DNA of 64,000 nt, from NCBI RefSeq assembly GCF_040932435.1, contig NZ_JBFQGA010000001.1, positions 186,001-250,000 of the forward strand, in the 5' to 3' direction. Below the pieces are notes generated by a model. The model was not told the origin of the DNA. It did no database searches and saw only the letters and a list, made by a program, of their open reading frames with translations. Position numbers and translations under genes: made by a program. The DNA is from Kluyvera sp040932435 (GTDB taxonomy: Bacteria > Pseudomonadota > Gammaproteobacteria > Enterobacterales > Enterobacteriaceae). Each line of letters begins with the position of its first letter. Position 1 is the stretch's first letter. Shown here one piece after another: positions 59,285-64,000 of the stretch.

Positions 59285-60175
59285 ATGAACCGTGAAGAGA
59301 TCTGTGCGTTGCTAACAGAGAAAACTAAGCAACTGAAAAATAATGAACAAAACCTAAGAGCCCTACTGCCTGATATTCAGCTTATCTACGGTACGCAACC
59401 CAACGGGCGTACGCCGGTGATGTATCGTCCGGGCATCGTGTTTCTCTTTTCCGGTTATAAAATCGGTTATATCAATGAGCGCACATTCCGCTATGACGCG
59501 AATGAATATCTGCTGCTCACAGTACCTTTACCCTTTGAATGTGAAACTTTTGCGACCGAAGACGCACCGCTGGCCGGATTTCGGTTGGACGTCGACATAT
59601 TACAGTTGCAGGAACTGCTGATGGAGATTGGCGAAGACACGCTGTTTCGCCCATCGATGGCGGAAAGTGGCATTAATTCCGCGACGTTATCAGAAGAGAT
59701 CCTCTGTGCCGCTGAACGCCTGCTGGACGTTATGGAAAGGCCGCTGGACGCACGTATTTTGGGCAAACAAATTATCCGCGAAATGCTCTATCACGTGCTG
59801 CTCGGGCCACGCGGTGGCGCGCTGATAGCGCTGGTTAGCCGTCAAACTCACTTCAGCCAGATTAGCCGAGTGCTGAAGCGTATTGAGAGCCAGTACACCG
59901 AAACCTTGAGCGTTGACCAGCTGGCAGCTGAAGCCAATATGAGCCTGTCGGCGTTTCACCATAATTTTAAGTCGGTTACCAGCACTTCTCCGCTGCAGTA
60001 TTTGAAAGCCTACCGCTTGCATAAAGCGCGCATGATGATGGTGCATGATGGTTTGAAGGCCAGCGCTGCGGCAATGCAGGTGGGCTATGAGAGCGCATCG
60101 CAGTTTAGCCGGGAGTTTAAGCGCTATTTTGGCATGACGCCGGGAGAGGATGCCGCGCGGCTGCGCGGAATGTAG
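59285..60175 (+). CDS. yqhC: AraC-family activator YqhC
   Basis: Protein of 296 aa. N-terminal cupin-like AraC_N domain (FLFSGYKIGYINERTFRYDA, EYLLLTVPLPFECE, then a Gly-rich AGFRLDVDILQLQ) and C-terminal double HTH (LSVDQLAAEANMSLSAFHHN, ASAAAMQVGYESASQFSREF, KRYFGMTPGEDAARLRG). It activates yqhD and dkgA when aldehydes are present. I take the ATG at 59285 (GGAG 9 bases upstream); a TTG at 59282 in the same frame is also possible. Confidence 0.93.
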   Translation: MNREEICALLTEKTKQLKNNEQNLRALLPDIQLIYGTQPNGRTPVMYRPGIVFLFSGYKIGYINERTFRYDANEYLLLTVPLPFECETFATEDAPLAGFRLDVDILQLQELLMEIGEDTLFRPSMAESGINSATLSEEILCAAERLLDVMERPLDARILGKQIIREMLYHVLLGPRGGALIALVSRQTHFSQISRVLKRIESQYTETLSVDQLAAEANMSLSAFHHNFKSVTSTSPLQYLKAYRLHKARMMMVHDGLKASAAAMQVGYESASQFSREFKRYFGMTPGEDAARLRGM

Positions 60176-60188
60176 CCGAGTGACTCAA

Positions 60189-60270
60189 GTAGGCCTGATA
60201 AGCGTAGCGCCATCAGGCAATCCCCGAGCACGTTGCCGGATGGCGGCGCAAACGCCTTATCCGGCCTACG
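60189..60270. repeat. BIME (two REP sequences in opposite orientation)
   Basis: Left REP GTAGGCCTGATAAGCGTAGC (and on to CATCAGGCAA at 60220) and right REP TTGCCGGATGGCGGCGCAAA ending TTATCCGGCCTACG at 60270. Each is an imperfect palindrome and the two are inverted relative to each other, the typical BIME layout, between yqhC and the convergent yghB. Confidence 0.9.
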
Positions 60271-60282
60271 GATAACCTGCCA

Positions 60283-60942
60283 TTAGGCGTTGCAGTACTT
60301 CTTCTTAATCACCACGATAACCGTGCCGAGCAGGCCAGCAACGAGTAGGAAAATTGGCAGAATCATCAGGAAGGTCATGACCTGATCTTCATGGCGCTTA
60401 ACGAATGGGATCATGCTCAACGCATACCCTAAGCTGGTCACAACACCCACCCACAACAGCGCGCTTAACCAATTAAACAACTGGAAACGGCGGTTTGGCA
60501 GGCCGGAAATACCCGCCATGGTGGGCAAAAGCGTGCGCACAAACGCCAAGAAACGCCCGGCCAGTAAGGCCAGCAAGCCATGGCGGTCGAACATACAGGT
60601 TGCCCGCTGATGATATTTATCCGGCAGCTGCGACAGCCAGCCTTTTACCACCCGGGTATTGCCAAGCCAGCGTCCTTGAATATAGCTCAGCCAGCAGCCG
60701 AGGCTGGCCGCCGTTGTCAGGATCACAAGGGTAGGGACGAAGCCCATCACGCCCTTGGCAATGAGCGCTCCCGCCAATAGCAGCAGGCTATCGCCGGGCA
60801 GAAATGAAGCGGGAAGCAGGCCATTTTCCAAAAATAATGTGGTAAACATGACCAGATAAACGATCCCCACGACGTGCGGATTCGCCAATGCAGCAAAATC
60901 GTGCTGCCAAAGTGCGGCGACAATCTCTTGAATAACGACCAT
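60283..60942 (-). CDS. yghB: DedA family inner membrane protein YghB
   Basis: Protein of 219 aa, as in E. coli. Family motifs: FLENGLLPASFLPGDSLLLLAGAL (first re-entrant region, shown here as consecutive parts FLENGLLPASF and LPGDSLLLLAGAL), GCWLSYIQGRWLG, GRFLAFVRTLLPTMAGISG. C-terminus VIKKKYCNA. With YqjA it is needed for normal division and proton-motive-force homeostasis. I take the ATG at 60942 (GGGA 7 bases upstream), giving the E. coli length; an ATG at 60948 is also in frame. Confidence 0.95.
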   Translation of the reverse strand: MVVIQEIVAALWQHDFAALANPHVVGIVYLVMFTTLFLENGLLPASFLPGDSLLLLAGALIAKGVMGFVPTLVILTTAASLGCWLSYIQGRWLGNTRVVKGWLSQLPDKYHQRATCMFDRHGLLALLAGRFLAFVRTLLPTMAGISGLPNRRFQLFNWLSALLWVGVVTSLGYALSMIPFVKRHEDQVMTFLMILPIFLLVAGLLGTVIVVIKKKYCNA

Positions 60943-61103
60943 GAACATTCCCGTGGAACAGCATTTTCACACATTGTACGCTTGAAAGATGAAGAACACC
61001 TTGATCGCGTACGCAACAAATGAGGTGGTGTTGTTCTGATTTACTGACAACAACGTGGCATTTGTTTACGCCCGACACCAGACGATGCCGGGCTCGGGAT
61101 ATG

Positions 61104-62291
61104 TTACACGATGCGGGAAAATCCTGCCGCTAAATCGTCAATCAGATCGTTAACGTCTTCTAAACCGATATGGACGCGAATTAACGTGCCGCTGAAATCA
61201 ATTTTGCCGTCCGGACGAATGCTTGCCAACTCCTCGGGTTGGTTGGCCAGAATCAGTGATTCAAAGCCTCCCCACGAATAGGCCATGCTGAACAGCGAGA
61301 AATTATCGAGGTAGTTTGCCAGCTCATCGGGGCTCAGGTGTTTTTTCAGCACGAAAGAGAACAGGCCGCTGCTGCCGGTAAAGTCACGTTTCCAGAATTC
61401 ATGCCCTTTGCTTCCCGGTAGAGCGGGATGGTTAACGCGCTCGACCTGCGGTTGTTGTGCCAGCCACTCGGCCACTTTGAGGCTGCTTTCATGGTGCTGG
61501 CGTAAACGCACGCCGAGCGTACGCAGGCCACGGCTGGTCATATAGGCGGTATCGGCATCGAGCATTTGGCCCATCAGGTAGGCGTTCTCGCGCAACTGCG
61601 GCCAGCAGCGCTCATTCGACACCGCTGTACCAACCATAGCGTCAGAGTGGCCAATCAGGTATTTGGTGCCCGCCTGAATGGAGATATCAATGCCGAAATC
61701 CAGCGCTTTAAACAGGATGCCTGCCGCCCAAGTATTGTCGATCATGATGATGGCATCCGGCGCGACGCGGCGTACGGCAGCCACGATTGCCGGAACATCG
61801 TGGACTTCCATGGTGATGGAGCCGGGTGATTCGAGAAACACCACCTTGGTATTGGGCTGAATGAGGGCAGCAATCCCATCGCCGACAAGCGGGTCAAACC
61901 AGCTGGTGGTGACGCCCAGCTTGCCGAGAATTTTGGTGCAAAAGTCCTGCGTCGGTTCGTAGGACGTGTTGGTGACCAACACGTGGTCGCCCTGTTCAAC
62001 AAACGCCAGAATGGTATTGGCGACCGCCGCCGCACCACATGGGAAAAGCGCACAGCCGGCGCCGCCTTCCAGTTCACACATCGCTTCTTGCAAAGAGAAG
62101 TGGGTCAGCGTGCCGCGACGACCATAAAATAGCTCGCCGTTGGCGCGGTTATGGGTGGCGTGTTTTTTGGCGGCGACGGTCTCGAAGACCAGTGAAGAGG
62201 CGCGCTGAATCACGCTATTTACCGAACCTTGTGTGTATTTTTTACTGCGTCCGGCATTAACCAGCGCGGTATCGAGGTGCTTATCTGCCAT
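61104..62291 (-). CDS. metC: cystathionine beta-lyase
   Basis: PLP enzyme of 395 aa, as in E. coli. Splits cystathionine to homocysteine, pyruvate and ammonia. SSLVFETVAAKKHATHNRAN near the N-terminus, YGRRGTLTHFSLQEAM, FPCGAAAVANTIL, MIDNTWAAGILFKALDFGID, PLP lysine in SIQAGTKYLIGHSDAMVG (Lys about 210), and SYAWGGFESL-like AYSWGGFESLIL at the end. Regulated by MetJ through tandem met boxes upstream. Confidence 0.97.
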   Translation of the reverse strand: MADKHLDTALVNAGRSKKYTQGSVNSVIQRASSLVFETVAAKKHATHNRANGELFYGRRGTLTHFSLQEAMCELEGGAGCALFPCGAAAVANTILAFVEQGDHVLVTNTSYEPTQDFCTKILGKLGVTTSWFDPLVGDGIAALIQPNTKVVFLESPGSITMEVHDVPAIVAAVRRVAPDAIIMIDNTWAAGILFKALDFGIDISIQAGTKYLIGHSDAMVGTAVSNERCWPQLRENAYLMGQMLDADTAYMTSRGLRTLGVRLRQHHESSLKVAEWLAQQPQVERVNHPALPGSKGHEFWKRDFTGSSGLFSFVLKKHLSPDELANYLDNFSLFSMAYSWGGFESLILANQPEELASIRPDGKIDFSGTLIRVHIGLEDVNDLIDDLAAGFSRIV

Positions 62292-62310
62292 GTCTGTTAA
62301 ACCTGTTTTT

Positions 62311-62326
62311 ATACGTCTGGACGTCT
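62311..62326 (-). promoter_or_regulatory. Tandem met boxes (MetJ operator) of metC
   Basis: On the minus strand AGACGTCC and AGACGTAT are two adjacent matches to the met box AGACGTCT (6-7 of 8 each), 20 bases before the metC ATG. Two contiguous boxes are the minimal MetJ operator. Confidence 0.85.
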
Positions 62327-62460
62327 AAACTAACACGATTGCTAGCAGGGTGTACCCTTTCCTACGTATACAGCAGAAAATTTTGCTGGATTGGCAGGAG
62401 AAAACTTTTTTACTGCGTAAGCGCAAGGAAAATAAGTGTGATTTAGGTCAATATGCAAAT

Positions 62461-62479
62461 ACTAATGAGAACTACTATC
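62461..62479 (+). promoter_or_regulatory. Fur box of exbBD
   Basis: ACTAATGAGAACTACTATC matches the Fur 19-mer at 13 positions, followed by AATTCG. It lies about 65 bases before the exbB GTG. exbBD is Fur-repressed in E. coli. Confidence 0.65.
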
Positions 62480-62542
62480 AATTCGACGTTTTTTTGATAT
62501 TATTGTGCTCAGATTTTGTGATTTATGTCCTGGAGATACACA

Positions 62543-63274
62543 GTGGGTAATAATTTGATGCAGGCGGATCTCTCCGTTTGGGGTATGTATCAACATGCCG
62601 ACATCGTGGTGAAAGTGGTCATGATCGGCCTGATTTTGGCATCCGTCGTCACCTGGGCTATTTTCTTTAGTAAGGGCGCTGAGCTTCTCGCCCATAAGCG
62701 CCGCCTCAAGCGCGAACAAAAGCTGTTAGGTGACGTACGTTCTCTGAACCAAGCGAGTGAAGTGGCGAGTGCATTTGATGCCCGCAGCTTGAGCAGTCAG
62801 TTAATCAACGAAGCGCAGAACGAGTTGGAACTCTCTGCGGGCTCCGAAGATAACGAAGGTATTAAAGAGCGTACCGGTTTCCGTCTTGAGCGTCGCGTCG
62901 CGGCGGTTGGCCGTCATATGGGGCGCGGTAATGGCTTCCTGGCAACCATCGGTGCTATCTCCCCGTTCGTCGGCCTGTTCGGTACCGTTTGGGGCATCAT
63001 GAACAGCTTCATTGGTATCGCCCAGACGCAAACCACCAACCTCGCAGTCGTGGCCCCAGGTATTGCAGAAGCGCTGCTGGCGACCGCAATTGGCCTGTTT
63101 GCCGCAATCCCCGCTGTGGTTATCTATAACGTCTTTGCTCGTCTTATCGGCGGCTTTAAAGCGAATCTCAGCGACGTTGCAGCCCAAGTGCTGCTGCTGC
63201 AGAGCCGCGATCTGGATCTCAGCGCCAGTGGCGTTCATCCGGTTCGTACCGCCCAGAAATTACGAGTAGGTTAA
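62543..63274 (+). CDS. exbB: TonB energising complex subunit ExbB
   Basis: Inner-membrane protein of 243 aa (E. coli 244). Starts with GTG at 62543 (GGAG 8 bases upstream), giving MGNNLMQADLSVWGMYQHAD. Three helices: VVMIGLILASVVTWAIFF, the ISPFVGLFGTVWGIMNSF segment with pore residues, and LLATAIGLFAAIPAVVIYNV. Pentamer around ExbD that converts proton flow to force on TonB for siderophore and B12 uptake. exbD follows after 6 bases. Confidence 0.97.
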   Translation: MGNNLMQADLSVWGMYQHADIVVKVVMIGLILASVVTWAIFFSKGAELLAHKRRLKREQKLLGDVRSLNQASEVASAFDARSLSSQLINEAQNELELSAGSEDNEGIKERTGFRLERRVAAVGRHMGRGNGFLATIGAISPFVGLFGTVWGIMNSFIGIAQTQTTNLAVVAPGIAEALLATAIGLFAAIPAVVIYNVFARLIGGFKANLSDVAAQVLLLQSRDLDLSASGVHPVRTAQKLRVG

Positions 63275-63280
63275 TGCCCC

Positions 63281-63706
63281 ATGGCTATGCGTCTTAATGA
63301 AAATCTGGACGATACCGGCGAAATGCATGACATCAACGTAACGCCGTTTATCGACGTTATGTTGGTTTTGCTGATTATCTTTATGGTTGCCGCGCCGCTG
63401 GCGACAGTTGATGTTAAAGTCAATTTGCCGGCGTCGTCGAGTCAGCCACAGCCGCGTCCGGAAAAGCCGGTCTATCTGTCAGTGAAAGCGGATAAATCAA
63501 TGTTCCTCGGCAATGAACCTATTACCGAAGACAACATGGTCACCGCGCTGGAAGCGCTGACGGAAGGCAAGAAAGACACCACCGTTTTCTTCCGTGCTGA
63601 CAAAACCGTCGACTATGAAACGATGATGAAGGTGATGGACTCCTTACATCAGGCAGGCTATCTGAAGATTGGCCTGGTCGGCGAAGAAACCGTCGCTAAA
63701 AAGTAA
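63281..63706 (+). CDS. exbD: TonB energising complex subunit ExbD
   Basis: Protein of 141 aa, as in E. coli. Single membrane helix with the essential proton-binding Asp25 in INVTPFIDVMLVLLIIFMVA, and a periplasmic domain (KPVYLSVKADKSMFLGNEP, FFRADKTVDYETMMKVMDSL). Translated with exbB. Confidence 0.97.
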   Translation: MAMRLNENLDDTGEMHDINVTPFIDVMLVLLIIFMVAAPLATVDVKVNLPASSSQPQPRPEKPVYLSVKADKSMFLGNEPITEDNMVTALEALTEGKKDTTVFFRADKTVDYETMMKVMDSLHQAGYLKIGLVGEETVAKK

Positions 63707-63712
63707 AGATCC

Positions 63713-63741
63713 CGAATGGCGCTTAGCGCCATTCGCGTTTA
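63713..63741 (+). terminator. Terminator after exbD
   Basis: Perfect 10-bp stem CGAATGGCGC / GCGCCATTCG with a TTA loop, then CGTTTATTCCC. Confidence 0.7.
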
Positions 63742-63937
63742 TTCCCTCCGGCAACCAATATTTCCCTTAAGTCTTATATTCCTCTTCTAATTCAAATCAA
63801 AAATTAAATATCATTTAGTATCACTTAATATGCTGGATATATTTTTAGCATTGTAGTGGCTAGTCTTAAATAACCTTCCTACGCTTAATTCTTAACGCTA
63901 ACAATAATATATGTAGCTGCAGCGGGCGGAGGGTATT
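63742..63937. other. AT-rich intergenic region
   Basis: Nearly 200 bases, strongly AT-rich, with short direct repeats such as TATCATTTAGTATCACTTAATAT. Probably the promoter region of the gene that starts at 63938. I see no clear operator. Confidence 0.35.
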
Positions 63938-64000
63938 ATGACCATAACGACTTTGCGGGATACCGATGAACTGCATCGCGATTTGTTTTCATTATCCTCA
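63938..64000 (+). CDS. Unrecognised gene, first 21 codons only
   Basis: An open frame begins at ATG 63938 with a good GGAGGG ribosome site 5-10 bases upstream and runs off the window. Visible N-terminus: MTITTLRDTDELHRDLFSLS. No family recognised. AT-rich upstream DNA and the break from E. coli order after exbD suggest an accessory region. Confidence 0.6.
   Translation, partial: MTITTLRDTDELHRDLFSLSS

Noticed and set aside
62350..62550. Plus-strand open frame of 66 aa before exbB
   Set aside because: It covers the Fur box and promoter of exbB and has no family match.

Overview
The window comes from a chromosome of the Enterobacteriaceae, close to but not Escherichia coli. Most proteins match their E. 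coli counterparts in length and in long identical stretches (RpoD 613 aa, GlnE 946, TolC, ParC, ParE, YgiQ). Gene order follows the E. coli patA-aer-nfeR-nfeF / ileX-mug-rpoD-dnaG-rpsU-tsaD / cca-glnE-hldE / tolC-parE / qseBC-parC-plsC-ftsP / yqhD-metC-exbBD segment. ERIC and REP/BIME repeats fit this family. The genus cannot be fixed from the sequence alone.

Layout. 1-1174: the end of a glycoside-phosphorylase-type (GH130-like) gene, translationally coupled to a DUF1861 gene. 1186-5959: putrescine aminotransferase patA with a sigma54 promoter and NtrC boxes, the aerotaxis receptor aer with a FliA promoter, and the metal-homeostasis pair nfeR/nfeF with palindromic operators and a Fur box. 6428-8461: a POT peptide transporter and a yoaC homologue, both inserted relative to E. 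coli. 8563-13560: tRNA-Ile2 (CAU), mug, and the rpsU-dnaG-rpoD macromolecular-synthesis operon, with an ERIC element before dnaG and a conserved sigma32 promoter inside dnaG. 13797-36037: housekeeping genes for tRNA modification, phospholipid, folate and undecaprenyl-phosphate synthesis, CCA addition, triphosphatase, glutamine synthetase control, LPS heptose, ubiquinone, riboflavin (with FMN riboswitch), zinc uptake, ygiDCB, tolC, nudF-yqiB-cpdA-yqiA-parE.

36338-44634 is the main accessory region: a TRAP transporter (P, Q, M), a convergent AraC-type regulator, and a divergent operon of a DUF2264 protein, an oligosaccharide:H+ symporter and a GH88 unsaturated glucuronyl hydrolase. It lies where E. 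coli has ygiN directly next to parE. I read it as a cytoplasmic pathway for imported, lyase-generated, uronate-containing oligosaccharides. It is under probable CRP and AraC control and encodes no lyase of its own. Its exact substrate and the role of the DUF2264 protein are not known to me.

44687-63706 returns to the conserved backbone: kbp, ygiN, mdaB, qseBC, ygiW, a full-length AraC-GyrI version of ygiV, parC, plsC, ftsP, ygiQ, dkgA-yqhD-yqhC, yghB, metC and exbBD. mqsRA, ygiS, ygiZ, yqhG and yqhH of E. coli are absent here. The window ends in the first 21 codons of an unrecognised gene.
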